In this document: piece by piece, positions 48,500 through 57,587 of the stretch
How positions within the stretch are numbered: position 1 is the stretch's first letter
Layout of the letters: every line of letters starts with the position of its first letter
DNA from: Planctomycetaceae bacterium
Lineage (GTDB): Bacteria; Planctomycetota; UBA1135; GCA-002686595
NCBI GenBank assembly: GCA_011525785.1
Contig: WYBT01000012.1
Coordinates: 186,001-250,000 of the forward strand
Length of the DNA stretch: 64,000 nt
Direction of reading: 5' to 3'
The notes under the pieces: model-generated
Told to the model about the DNA's origin: nothing
What the model saw: the letters and a program-made list of their open reading frames with translations, nothing else
Database searches by the model: none
Position numbers and translations under genes: made by a program

Positions 48500-50686
48500 T
48501 CAATCTCGTTGGTCGGCTTCGTGGCGAAGCCGAGGGTCGGGCGACCAATCGGACTCACAGGGCAACCGCAGCCGACGTGGTCGCAAGCCGTCGGCTTCGG
48601 TGGACTGGGGTGAGCGGACGGTGAGCGTGCGCAGCGGAGGAGCGATCGAGTCGAGTTCGACGCCGCCGAGCGCACGGAGCACGACTTCGCACTCGGACGC
48701 TTCGTACGGGCAGCCGCTCCAAACCAGCCACAGTTGCTGCGCGCCCGCAGCGCGCTCGGCGATCCCGCAAACCAATGCGGCGGAGTCGGCGCCGTGAACG
48801 CGGAAGAAGTAGCGGCCGGGCGCCAGTGCGACGGACGGGATCCGCGAACCCTCGCTCGACAGTCGCGTCAAGTCCGCCGTGGCCGCGTCGAGCGCGCGCA
48901 GGTCCACGTCGAAGGGACCCGTCCACTCGAGTCCATCCAAGCGCAGGCGCAGTTCGACCGGCTCCGCATCCGTCCAGGAGACGTGGATCTCGCGTTGCAA
49001 CGCGGGGTCGCAGCGCACGATCCGGCGCTGGATCGTCGATCCGCTCGTCCTGCGGATGCCCAGCTCCATCGGACTGCGCAGCTCCAACGCTCGACAGCCC
49101 AGCGGCGCGTCGAGCGTGAGCGCGAGGAGCTGCTCGTCGACCAGCGCTCCCAGGCCTACGACCTCGAGTCGATCGCCGGCGGCTGCGCCGCTCCACGACA
49201 GCAGCACCTGACTCGGCGGCAGAGCGCAGAAGACGATCGGTCCTACGTGTCCACCTGCGCCGGTCGGCAAGGCCACCGGCGCCGAAACGCGCTTTCCGCC
49301 GCACTCGAGCCAAGCATGGGCGGCTGCGGCGCATGGGACCTCGATCTCCCACGGTGCTCCGTCGCGCAGGCGCACGCTCCTGCGTTCGCGGCGGTCCTGA
49401 TCGACCGTCGCCACGACCACGGTCGTCTCGCTCTCGCATGCGGTCGCCGCAGCACCGAGGGCCTCGCCCCAAACGACGAATGTCGGCGGCGGAGCGTCAC
49501 GCACTTCGACGCGGGCGCGCAGCACGGGCGGGTCTTCCTCGCGCAACTCGCGTCGGAAGAGGATCTCACCGGGCAGCAGGACGAAACCCAGCTCCGTCCG
49601 TCGCGGCGGGGCGACAGCGCACAGGGTCAGCAGCCCTTGCTCGGGCAGGCCGCGCAGCACCAACTCACCCGCTGCGTTCGTACTGCGAAGGACAGGGCGG
49701 CACGCGACGCCTTGGGCGTTGCTGCTCGACCACGACTCGATCGCGACCTCGACACGCAGCGTGAATTCGCGCAACGGCGACTGCGTCCGGGCGTCGACAA
49801 CGGAGAGCACCGCGTCTCGCCCCGAGTTCAGCTCGAGGTCCAGGCGGCAGTGACCGTCGGCGTCGGGCGCTGGAACGATCAGCCACATCGGCGCGATCTC
49901 TTCACTGACCGCGTGCAGACGCAGTGCGCCCCGCGGAGGCAGCGGAAGACGATACGTGCTCGCGGAACGATCGATCACTTGCCGACGGTCGTCGAAAGCT
50001 CCGCCCGACGCCGCGTGCACGGTCAGCTCCAGATCGGCTGGCGCGCCCGGACGGCCGTCGACCGTGATGCTCCCCTCGAGCCAGGGACCGTCGAGTGGCG
50101 CATCGAGGTTGACCACCACGTCCCGCTCGACCAGGCCCGAGGTCCTTCGCTGGCCGTCGACGACTCGCAGCCGCTCGACCTGGACCCATCCCGGCGCGCG
50201 CCCTGGCGCACTGGCAGTCGCACGCACGCTGAGCACACTCGCGGGGAGCTCGACCTCAGCGATGGGCCCGACGCCCTTCACGACCCGCCGTTCGGGGCCG
50301 CCGAGCCGTGGGCCGCCGGTGGTCAGAGTCGACTCGATCTCGAAGCATGCGTTCTCGGCGAATTCTCCGTGGGACGTGCGGGCCCACAGCCTCAGACGGG
50401 TGACGTCTGCTGAGTGAGCGTCCTCGCGCTCGGGCAGGTCCCAACGCTCGCCGAGGGTGAGCTGCGGCTGATTTCTCGCAGCAGCTTCGTCAGGCCAGAC
50501 CACCGCTGAGGTCGAGTCGAACAGGGCGGTCAGCGGGGCGCTCGGGCGAGCCGTCTGGGGTGCGCGGGCGGCACGTTCCGTCGATGGGGCCAGTGCGCAG
50601 AACACGGACACCAGCAACGCGGAGCCGCCGACAGCGCTCAAGACCCACACTTGCTCTCTCAAGCGCTTGTTCGACGGAGTACTCAC
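48500..50686 (-). CDS. Large membrane-anchored beta-rich protein, carboxypeptidase-regulatory-like
   Basis: 728 residues. An N-terminal membrane helix (VWVLSAVGGSALLVSVFCAL) is preceded by a basic cytoplasmic stub, so it is probably a type II anchored protein with its body outside. The body is made of repeated beta-sandwich-like stretches such as GSITVDGRPGAPADLELTVH, STNAAGELVLRGLPEQGLLT and LAPGRYFFRVHG, which recall CarboxypepD_reg/SdrD-B-like modules. It is first in the four-gene exported set. Function unknown; extracellular binding or matrix roles would fit. Confidence 0.62.
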   Translation of the reverse strand: MSTPSNKRLREQVWVLSAVGGSALLVSVFCALAPSTERAARAPQTARPSAPLTALFDSTSAVVWPDEAAARNQPQLTLGERWDLPEREDAHSADVTRLRLWARTSHGEFAENACFEIESTLTTGGPRLGGPERRVVKGVGPIAEVELPASVLSVRATASAPGRAPGWVQVERLRVVDGQRRTSGLVERDVVVNLDAPLDGPWLEGSITVDGRPGAPADLELTVHAASGGAFDDRRQVIDRSASTYRLPLPPRGALRLHAVSEEIAPMWLIVPAPDADGHCRLDLELNSGRDAVLSVVDARTQSPLREFTLRVEVAIESWSSSNAQGVACRPVLRSTNAAGELVLRGLPEQGLLTLCAVAPPRRTELGFVLLPGEILFRRELREEDPPVLRARVEVRDAPPPTFVVWGEALGAAATACESETTVVVATVDQDRRERRSVRLRDGAPWEIEVPCAAAAHAWLECGGKRVSAPVALPTGAGGHVGPIVFCALPPSQVLLSWSGAAAGDRLEVVGLGALVDEQLLALTLDAPLGCRALELRSPMELGIRRTSGSTIQRRIVRCDPALQREIHVSWTDAEPVELRLRLDGLEWTGPFDVDLRALDAATADLTRLSSEGSRIPSVALAPGRYFFRVHGADSAALVCGIAERAAGAQQLWLVWSGCPYEASECEVVLRALGGVELDSIAPPLRTLTVRSPQSTEADGLRPRRLRLPCESDWSPDPRLRHEADQRD

Positions 50687-51243
50687 GCGACGTGCATTCG
50701 CTTCCGCCCAACGCCTGGAGTGTCAAGAATCGCAGAGAAATTGCTGCGACTTCGCCCGCGACTCCGAATACGGGAGAGCTGCTGAGCCAGGCTCTCCGCT
50801 CCGCGTTGCGGCGGGGCCCGCTGGTTGTCGATAGGTTGTGCGACAGCCCGACGCACGCGCCATTTCGCCCCTGTCGACGACTTCGATCCTCTGCACGCGC
50901 CTCGGACACGCAGCCCGGCGCGCCTCACGCAGGCGCAGCCATCGGACTCACGATCCACGTCGCGGAGCGGCGCCAGCGCTCATCGACCGAAGGGCTCGAG
51001 CAGCGTCCTGAAGCGCGTCCGTTCGCGCGACCGGGTCCGGAGCGGGACACTGCGGAGCGCGAGAGTAGAACTCCCTCTGGAGCGCGCGCGGGCGATGCGG
51101 CACGACCCGCGCAGGATCGGACATGGGATCGGAAACGGTTTCCGGGGCGAGATCGAGCGGCGCGGTCGCGGGGCAAGTCCGGAGCGCCCCGCGCCCGATG
51201 TTGGACGTTGCCCCGCGGCCGGACTGGCTGCGCGGCGCTCCCC
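50687..51243. other. 557-bp divergent intergenic region
   Basis: This lies between the exported-protein operon (leftward) and the Lon gene (rightward) and should hold both promoters. I see a GGAAAC-g-GTTTCC palindrome at 51131-51143 and a GGTTGT pair near 50823-50839. Open frames through it are Arg/Ala-rich and extend into the flanking genes in the wrong phase, so no gene is called. Confidence 0.5.
51131..51143. promoter_or_regulatory. Operator-like palindrome upstream of lon
   Basis: GGAAAC, a central G, then GTTTCC form a perfect 13-base dyad about 100 bp before the Lon start codon. It matches neither the CIRCE nor the HAIR heat-shock operators. A regulator binding here is inference only. 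Confidence 0.35.
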
Positions 51244-53655
51244 ATGGGTCGCCCCGAGTCGTCCGAGCGGCTGCTGCTCCTCGCCGTGCGCAGCACGGTG
51301 GTCATGCCGCGTTGCGTGGCGACCCTCGATCTGGAGCGCGAGGAGAACCGCCTCGCCATCGCCGAACACGGCGCGAGCGAGTCCGCGTTGCTCGCCGCCC
51401 CGCTCACCGACCTCGAAGGCGCGGCCAGCGTCGACAAGCTCGCGCGCGTGGCGTGTCTGTGCCGCGTGCTCGACCGCACGGCTCTGCCGAATGGCACGGT
51501 TCGCGTGGTGCTGCAAGGTCTTCGTCGCGTGCGCCTGCGCGACGTGGCGCTCGAGGCCGGCCGCTTCACCGCGCGCAGCGAGGCGCCGCCGACGCGAGAG
51601 TACGACCAGGCGTCGCTGACCCGCCGCGTCGAGCGCGCGCTGGCGCTGGCCGAGGAACTCACGCGCGCCGATGCACGCTACTCGCCGGAGCTGAGCCGCA
51701 TGCTGGCGAATGAAGCCGACGCTGCGGGCCGGCTGTGCGACGTGGCGGCGGCGCGGCTGCACCTGTCGTACCCCGATCGAGTGCGCCTCTTGCTCGAGGA
51801 GGACGTCGCCGCGCGCCTGGACGTGCTGTGCGAACTCGTGCAGCGCGAGATCACGCGGGCCGAGTTGCTCGCGAAGGTGCACCACAAACTCGACGAGCGC
51901 GTGCGCCGCGGCCTCCTGCGCGAGCAATTGAGCGTGATCCAGAGCGAACTGGGCGACGACGATCCGCTCGCGCGCGCACTGGCCGAGTTGCGCGAGCGCG
52001 TCGAGGCGACGGCGCTGTCCCCCGCGGCGCGGCGCGCGCTGGTGAGCGAGCTCGAGCACCTCGAACGCAACCGCGCCGGCGCCGGCGAGCTGGCGCGCAG
52101 CCGCGACTGGATCGAGTGGACGCTCGAGTTGCCCTGGACCCAGTCCGCGCGCGAGAGCGACGGCGCGTCGCCCGACGAAGAGCGCGTCGCCACGCAGCTC
52201 GACCTGGCTTTGACCGGACTCGACGAGGTCAAGGAACGCGTGGGCGAGTTCCTGGCCGTGCGGCGTCTGTCAGGGGCCACGCGCGGCGGCGTGCTGTGCT
52301 TCGTCGGCCCGCCGGGCGTCGGCAAGACCGCCATGGCGCGGGCGGTCGCACAAGCCCTCGGGCGGCGACTGATCCACATCCACGTCGGGGGCGCGGGAGA
52401 AGTCGAGGAGCTCGAGGGGCGCTCGCGCACGCAACCCGACGGCGCGCCCGGACGCGTGCTCGCGGGCCTCGCGCGCGCAGGCGTGCGCAACCCGGTGATC
52501 CTGCTCGACGAGATCGACAAGGCGCACTGGGGCGGCTGGAACCGCCTCACACGCGCGCTCATGGCGCTGGTCGATCCGGAGCGGACGGCGGAGTTCGTCG
52601 ACGCCTATCTCGGCGTGCCCTTCGACCTGTCCGAGTGCCTGTTCATCGTGACCGCGAACGAGATCGACGCGCTGCCGCTGGCGCTGGTCGACCGACTCGA
52701 GTTGATTCACGTCGGCAGCTACACCGAGTCGGAGAAGCTCGCGATCGCACGCGAGCACTTGATCGGGCACGCGCGCGAGAGCGCCGGGCTCCAGCCGCAC
52801 GACTTCCAACTCACGCGCGGCGCGCTGATCTCGATCCTGCGCGACTACGCCGTCGAACCCGGCGTGCGGCGACTGCAGCGCACGCTCGACGCGCTGGCGC
52901 GCAAGGCCGCGGTCAGCGTGCTGCGCGAGCGCAAGCCGCTGCGCGTGGACAAGGCGCAGCTGGCGGGCCTGCTCGGGCCGCCGCTGAGCGACCCGTTCGT
53001 GCACCACGCCGAGCCGCGCGTCGGCGTCGTGCTGGGGCTCGCGTGGACCAACGTCGGCGGCGCGTTGCTGCCGATCGAGACCCTCGTCACTCCGGGTGCG
53101 GGAAGGACGACGCTCACCGGCTCGCTGGGGGAGGTGATGCGCGAGTCCGTGCAGACGGCGCTCTCGTGGGTGCGCATGCGACTGCCGGCCTTCGCGATCG
53201 CGCCGAACGCGCTCGAGGCGCTCGACATCCATGTGCACTTTCCCTCGGCGGCCACGCCCAAAGACGGTCCCTCGGCGGGCGTCGCCATCGCGGTCTCGCT
53301 GGTGAGCGTCATCACCGGCGTCCCGGTCCGACACGATGTCGCGCTCACCGGCGAGATGTCGCTGCACGGCGTCGTGCTGCCTGTGGGCGGCCTGCGCGAG
53401 AAGCTGCTCGCGGCGCTGCGCTCGGGCGTGCGCACGGTGATCGTCCCCGCCCGCAACAGCGAGGAGGTGCTCCAACTTCCGCGCGAGGTGCGCCAGCGGC
53501 TCGAGATCCGCCTGGTCGACGACGTCGCGCAAGTGTTCGCCTGGGCCTTGGCCAACGCGCCCAGTTCACCGTCGATCGCGGCCGGCGTCGCGCCCGCCAT
53601 CGCCGCTCGCCCGGCGCCGCAGCGCCGTTCGGGCCGGGGAAAGCGCCGCGCATGA
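51244..53655 (+). CDS. lon: Lon-type ATP-dependent serine protease
   Basis: 803 residues from ATG 51244. The N-terminal LON substrate domain (LLLLAVRSTVVMPRCVATLD) leads into a helical region, AAA Walker A GPPGVGKT (~355-362), VILLDEIDK and a proteolytic domain with the Ser-Lys dyad: Ser677 in PKDGPSAGVAIAV and Lys720 in GLREKLLAA, spaced 43 apart as in E. coli. The usual RRTYxGAMPGR segment reads SRTQPDGAPGR and the overall divergence is high, so this may be a paralogue rather than the main housekeeping Lon. It degrades misfolded and regulatory proteins. The Arg-rich tail is unusual. Confidence 0.9.
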   Translation: MGRPESSERLLLLAVRSTVVMPRCVATLDLEREENRLAIAEHGASESALLAAPLTDLEGAASVDKLARVACLCRVLDRTALPNGTVRVVLQGLRRVRLRDVALEAGRFTARSEAPPTREYDQASLTRRVERALALAEELTRADARYSPELSRMLANEADAAGRLCDVAAARLHLSYPDRVRLLLEEDVAARLDVLCELVQREITRAELLAKVHHKLDERVRRGLLREQLSVIQSELGDDDPLARALAELRERVEATALSPAARRALVSELEHLERNRAGAGELARSRDWIEWTLELPWTQSARESDGASPDEERVATQLDLALTGLDEVKERVGEFLAVRRLSGATRGGVLCFVGPPGVGKTAMARAVAQALGRRLIHIHVGGAGEVEELEGRSRTQPDGAPGRVLAGLARAGVRNPVILLDEIDKAHWGGWNRLTRALMALVDPERTAEFVDAYLGVPFDLSECLFIVTANEIDALPLALVDRLELIHVGSYTESEKLAIAREHLIGHARESAGLQPHDFQLTRGALISILRDYAVEPGVRRLQRTLDALARKAAVSVLRERKPLRVDKAQLAGLLGPPLSDPFVHHAEPRVGVVLGLAWTNVGGALLPIETLVTPGAGRTTLTGSLGEVMRESVQTALSWVRMRLPAFAIAPNALEALDIHVHFPSAATPKDGPSAGVAIAVSLVSVITGVPVRHDVALTGEMSLHGVVLPVGGLREKLLAALRSGVRTVIVPARNSEEVLQLPREVRQRLEIRLVDDVAQVFAWALANAPSSPSIAAGVAPAIAARPAPQRRSGRGKRRA

Positions 53656-53779
53656 GCAGGATCTCATCGCCGGTTTCGGCCCGCGAGACGTCGAAATTCA
53701 CGCGCGCGACGAGCCGATCGAGAGCTAGGTCTTGCGGCTCGATGCGCAGCGATCGATGCTTACGACTTCCCAGGCGCCC

Positions 53780-54931
53780 ATGAATCCTCGCTGGCTCAAA
53801 CTTACGGCCTTGATCGCCGTCGCCTTGTGGACCCTTGCCCCGGACGCCGATGCGCAGCGGCGCGGCGGCGGTCGCGGAGGGCGCGGCGGCGGCGGGCGGC
53901 GCGCGGGGCGGGCGGTCGGCCGACAACGCGCTGCGCCGACGCCCGCGCCGGCGCCGACCCGTGCGCAGCCGAGTGCGCCGACCACTGCGCCCAAGGGCGG
54001 ACAGCTCAAGAACGCCGAGGACCAGTTCCGCGCGATGCTGGCGCGCATCGACCGCGCCATCGCCGAGTCGGAACGCCGCACCCGGGCCGGCGACGAGAGC
54101 ACCGACCCGCTGGGGCAGGAACTCCCCAGCGATGTCGAGCGCGGCACGCTCGAATGGCGCGCACTGCAGCGCCCGGTGTTCATGACGGCCGATTACGACC
54201 ACAACGGTTGGCTGTCGTTCCGCGAGGCGCGCGCCTCGCTGGGCTTCGAGCGCGCGGAGTTCGCGCTGTACGACAAGGACCGCGACGCGCGGATCTCGCT
54301 GCGCGAATTCGGCGTGCGCTACGACGAGGTGGTGGCCCAGACCGGGGCGTTCCGCGTGCCGATCCCCGACGAAGCGGGGCTGGGCGCGAAGAACGCCTCG
54401 CCCGCGGCGCTGCGCAACGAGTTCGATGCCGATGGCGACGGGACCCTCGACGCCCAGGAACTGACCCGGCTGATGGCGCGCTGGAACCGGCCGGATCTGT
54501 CGCCGGAGAACATCCTCGACAAGCTCGACCTCGACGGCGACGACAAGCTCGGGCACGCCGAGCTCGCGACCCTGGCGCACCTCTCCGAGGCCTCGCTGCT
54601 CTCGGCCGGCGACGGCGCGAGCGGCCGGCGCGCGGCCGACGTCGTCGAGTTGTTCGGCGCGCGCACGCCCCGCGAGAGCGGCCCCGGCGCCGCGCGTGCG
54701 CCCGAGCGCGTGGTCGGCCCGGTCCCCCACTTCGTGCGCCTGGACCTCGACCGCAACGGCTTCGTGACCTTGGCCGAGTTGCTCGCGCTGCAGGACGGCT
54801 CGAGCATCTACACCCGCCCCAACGCGGTGCTCGCGGCGCTCGACCTCGACGGCGACGGCAAGCTCTCGGCCAAGGAGTTCGCCTCCGGGTTCTCGGCCGC
54901 CAGCAGCAGCGCCCAGCAGCGCACTCGCTGA
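53780..54931 (+). CDS. Exported EF-hand calcium-binding protein with RG-rich linker
   Basis: 383 residues from ATG 53780 (MNPRWLKLTALIAVALWTLA, signal peptide); ATG 53756 is a possible earlier start. After the signal comes a Gly/Arg-rich segment (QRRGGGRGGRGGGGRRAGRA) and a Pro/Ala linker. Six EF-hand loops follow: DYDHNGWLSFREA, DKDRDARISLREF, DADGDGTLDAQEL, DLDGDDKLGHAEL, DLDRNGFVTLAEL and DLDGDGKLSAKEF; most keep the D-x-D-x-D/N-G pattern and the final acidic residue. Known: EF-hand proteins are abundant in planctomycetes. Inference: calcium-dependent extracytoplasmic binding. The partner is unknown. Confidence 0.85.
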   Translation: MNPRWLKLTALIAVALWTLAPDADAQRRGGGRGGRGGGGRRAGRAVGRQRAAPTPAPAPTRAQPSAPTTAPKGGQLKNAEDQFRAMLARIDRAIAESERRTRAGDESTDPLGQELPSDVERGTLEWRALQRPVFMTADYDHNGWLSFREARASLGFERAEFALYDKDRDARISLREFGVRYDEVVAQTGAFRVPIPDEAGLGAKNASPAALRNEFDADGDGTLDAQELTRLMARWNRPDLSPENILDKLDLDGDDKLGHAELATLAHLSEASLLSAGDGASGRRAADVVELFGARTPRESGPGAARAPERVVGPVPHFVRLDLDRNGFVTLAELLALQDGSSIYTRPNAVLAALDLDGDGKLSAKEFASGFSAASSSAQQRTR

Positions 54932-55102
54932 GTCCTGGAGCGACCGTGGTCGCGCAGTAGCGCCATCTGGACACCGGCGCGCTCACCATCGAGCGGCGCA
55001 ATTGCGCCAGCGGCCTGCCCGACGCCGCCAGCGTGTTCCAGGTGCAAGGCCCTGTCCTGGAGATCCGCGACCCACTGCGCCGCCGAGGAGCACGGCCCGG
55101 CG

Positions 55103-55136
55103 GATATTTGAAAAATCTGAAATCGGTCGGCATTCT
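55103..55136 (+). promoter_or_regulatory. Putative promoter and overlapping operator of the lipid operon
   Basis: A rare low-GC patch. TTGAAA at 55108-55113 and CATTCT at 55131-55136 are separated by 17 bp, matching sigma-70 -35/-10 geometry (the -10 is weak). The -35 lies inside an imperfect palindrome GATATTTGAAAAATC (55103-55117), the size and symmetry of a MarR/GbsR operator. The regulator gene starts 45 bp downstream, which suggests autoregulation. This is inference from sequence alone. Confidence 0.45.
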
Positions 55137-55180
55137 GAACGACCTCGCGCGCGCCGCACCGACGCGCTGACGAGGCCCCC

Positions 55181-55921
55181 ATGGCCGAACCCTCCGCAGC
55201 ACCGCTGTCCCCGCGCACCCCGGCCAAGATCGAAGGGCTGGAAGACGCGCTCGCGCAGCAGCTCCCGCAGTTCGAGCTGTTCTTCAAGACGATCGGCTTC
55301 AAGCGCGTGCACGGGCGCATCTGGGGCTTGCTCGTGCTGATGAACCGCCGGCTCACCGCGAAGGAGATCAGCGAGTCGCTGCACCTCTCGCAGGGCGCCA
55401 CCAGCACGGCGCTGCACGAGCTGACCGAGTGGGGCGCGATCACGTCCGAATTCGACGCAGAGCGGCGCTGCCACGTGCACGGTCCGGTCTCGAACACGCT
55501 CGCCATCGCGGCCACGGTGATCCGCCGCCGCGAGCAGGTCGTGTTCCAGCAATTCAAGGTCGCGTCGCAGCGCATGCTCGCCTACGTGCAGGAGCAGCAC
55601 GGCGAACGCGACCCGCGCGTGCTGACGCTGCGCTCGATCATCTCGACCTGCGAGATCGCCGAAGCGGTGATGCAGCTGGTGGTGGGCGCGGTCGCCAACG
55701 CGCTCGACGACAGCGAGAGCCTGCTCTACAAGGCCGTCACCGCGGCGCTGAAGGTCGGCGTGGTGATGCCCGGCCGCGTGCTGCTCGGCAAGAACGCGCT
55801 CAGCGGGCTGAACTCCGCCATCGCGCGCGCGACTCCGCTGCTCGACAGCGGCGAGAGCGTCGCTCCCAAGCCGCGCAAGCGGCGCAAGTCGGCATCCGAG
55901 AAGGTCGCGCGCCGTGCCTGA
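55181..55921 (+). CDS. GbsR/MarR-family transcriptional regulator
   Basis: A 246-residue winged-helix protein. The HTH reads RIWGLLVLMNRRLTAKEISE and SLHLSQGATSTALHELTEWG, the GbsR-like form of the MarR family, and is followed by a long helical dimer/effector region (RRREQVVFQQFKVASQRMLA) and a basic tail KPRKRRKSASEKVARRA. Its last 8 bp overlap the ketosynthase start, so it is the first gene of the lipid operon. Known: such regulators respond to small hydrophobic or choline-like ligands. Inference: it senses the product or a fatty-acid-derived signal and controls its own operon. Confidence 0.85.
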   Translation: MAEPSAAPLSPRTPAKIEGLEDALAQQLPQFELFFKTIGFKRVHGRIWGLLVLMNRRLTAKEISESLHLSQGATSTALHELTEWGAITSEFDAERRCHVHGPVSNTLAIAATVIRRREQVVFQQFKVASQRMLAYVQEQHGERDPRVLTLRSIISTCEIAEAVMQLVVGAVANALDDSESLLYKAVTAALKVGVVMPGRVLLGKNALSGLNSAIARATPLLDSGESVAPKPRKRRKSASEKVARRA

Positions 55922-57200
55922 GCTGCTCCGACGCTTCGCGCCGCGCGGCCCGCAGTTGCCGCGCGTGGTGATCACCGGCGTGGGGCTCACCAGCCCCAAC
56001 GGCGACGAGCTAGCGTCCTATCGCGCCAACCTGCTGAACGGCGTCTCGGGCGTCGTGAACTACTCGATCCGCCACGTGGGCGAGACGCTCGCCGGCGTGT
56101 GCAACTTCGATCCGCTGCGCTACCAGAAGCGCAAGGAAGCGCGCCGCGGCACCCGCGCGGGCGCGATCTCGATCTACTGCGCGCACGAGGCGTTGAAGGA
56201 CGCCGGGCTCGCGCTCGACGGCGCGCAGATCGGCGGGCGCGCGCGCGACCGCGTGGGCGTCTACATCGGCATCACCGAGCACGGCAACGTCGAGACCGAG
56301 AACCAAATCCACGAGGTCGCGCAGTACGGCTTCGACCTCTCGTTCTGGTCGCACCACCACAACCCGCGCACCGTCGCGAACAACCCCGCGGGCGAGGCGA
56401 CGCTCAACCTCGGCATCACCGGCCCGGGCTATTGCCTCGGCGGCGCGTGCGCGGCGGGGAACCTGGGGCTGATCCACGGCCTGCAGATGCTGCAACTGGG
56501 CATCGTCGACCTGGCGCTGGCCGGCGGCGTGTCCGAATCGATCCACACCTTCGGCATCTTCGCGAGCTTCCGCGCCCAGGGCGCGCTCGCCAAGCACGAC
56601 GAGCCGGCGCGCGCCTCGCGGCCCTTCGACAAGGCGCGCAACGGCATCGTGGTGAGCGAGGGCGGCGCGCTGTTCACGCTCGAGCGCCTCGAAGATGCAC
56701 TGGCGCGCGGCGCGAAGATCTACGGCGAGGTCGCCGGCTACTACGTCAACTCGGACGCCAGCGACTTCGTGTTGCCGAGCTCCGATGGCCAAGAGGCCTG
56801 CATGCGCGGCGCGCTCGCGAGCGGCGGACTCGCGCCCGAGGACATCGACATCCTCAACACGCACGCCACCAGCACGCCGCAGGGCGACGAGGTCGAGTGC
56901 GAAGCGATCCGCCGCGTGTTCGGCGCGAGCCCGGCGACCTACGTGAACAACACCAAGAGCTTCATCGGCCACGCCATGGGCGCGGCCGGCGCGCTCGAGC
57001 TGGCGGGCAACCTGCCGAGCTTCGACGACGGCCTGGTGCACCCGACCATCAACGTCGAGGATCTCGACCCCGCCTGCGAAGTGTCGAACCTCGTCCTCAA
57101 CGAACCCGTGCGGCCCGCACGCCTCGAGCGCGTGCTGAACATGTCTTTCGGCATGCTCGGCATCAACTCGGCGGTGGTCGTCGAACGCTACCGCAGCTGA
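55914..57200 (+). CDS. Beta-ketoacyl-ACP synthase (KAS I/II type)
   Basis: 428 residues from GTG 55914. The N-terminus VVITGVGLTSPNGDELASYR is typical of KAS I/II. The catalytic triad is intact: Cys179 in LGGACAAGN, His317 in NTHATSTPQGD and His353 in TKSFIGHAMGAAGA, with Lys348 beside it. The Cys motif lacks the TACATG form of housekeeping FabF, indicating a specialised branch. It condenses malonyl-ACP with a growing chain. It is not OleA, which belongs to the KAS III-like group. Located directly before the dedicated ACP. Confidence 0.9.
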   Translation: MPELLRRFAPRGPQLPRVVITGVGLTSPNGDELASYRANLLNGVSGVVNYSIRHVGETLAGVCNFDPLRYQKRKEARRGTRAGAISIYCAHEALKDAGLALDGAQIGGRARDRVGVYIGITEHGNVETENQIHEVAQYGFDLSFWSHHHNPRTVANNPAGEATLNLGITGPGYCLGGACAAGNLGLIHGLQMLQLGIVDLALAGGVSESIHTFGIFASFRAQGALAKHDEPARASRPFDKARNGIVVSEGGALFTLERLEDALARGAKIYGEVAGYYVNSDASDFVLPSSDGQEACMRGALASGGLAPEDIDILNTHATSTPQGDEVECEAIRRVFGASPATYVNNTKSFIGHAMGAAGALELAGNLPSFDDGLVHPTINVEDLDPACEVSNLVLNEPVRPARLERVLNMSFGMLGINSAVVVERYRS

Positions 57201-57256
57201 CCCACTCGAGAACACCGCCGCCCGCCCCCTTTTCGTCGAGCGGCGCACCCCCGACC

Positions 57257-57532
57257 ATGAGCAACGAAGAAGTCGTCATCGCCGTCAAGGACATCATCGC
57301 CACCATCGCTCCCGACGAGGAGCTCTCGAACCTCGCGCTCGACGTGCGCTTGCGCGATCAGATCGAGCTGGATTCGATGGACTTCCTCGACATCGTGATG
57401 GAGCTGCGCAAACGCTACGGCGTGCAGGTTCCCGAGGTGGACTACATGCAGCTCGCCACGCTCAAGGGCTGCGTCGACTACCTCGGCCCCAAGCTGGCCG
57501 GCAAGCAGCTCGTGCAGACCGCGGCGCGCTGA
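57257..57532 (+). CDS. Acyl carrier protein
   Basis: 91 residues from ATG 57257 (MSNEEVVIAVKDIIATIAPD). The phosphopantetheine site is Ser40 in QIELDSMDFLDIVMELRKRY; the usual DSLD motif reads DSMD, which is common in secondary-metabolite carrier proteins. The four-helix fold is complete, ending VPEVDYMQLATLKGCVDYL. It lies 56 bp after the KAS gene and 55 bp before the first desaturase gene. Presence of its own PPTase gene in the operon suggests that it is charged and used separately from the housekeeping ACP. Confidence 0.9.
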   Translation: MSNEEVVIAVKDIIATIAPDEELSNLALDVRLRDQIELDSMDFLDIVMELRKRYGVQVPEVDYMQLATLKGCVDYLGPKLAGKQLVQTAAR

Positions 57533-57587
57533 ACGCGTCGCCCCCAGCCAGTCGCTGACCCCGCTCGCTGCCCCCCAGTCGCTGACG

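Noticed and set aside
54932..55102. Possible small gene between the EF-hand and regulator genes
   Set aside because: The plus frame lacks a good start and ribosome site, and no family is apparent; more likely 5' flank of the lipid operon.
55914..57200. KAS gene as OleA
   Set aside because: Cys-His-His triad and N-terminus are KAS I/II type; OleA is KAS III-like with a Cys-His-Asn site.
57549..57587. CAGTCGCTGAC direct repeat as a regulatory or mobile-element signature
   Set aside because: Only two copies 28 bp apart in a short gap; a small local duplication is enough.
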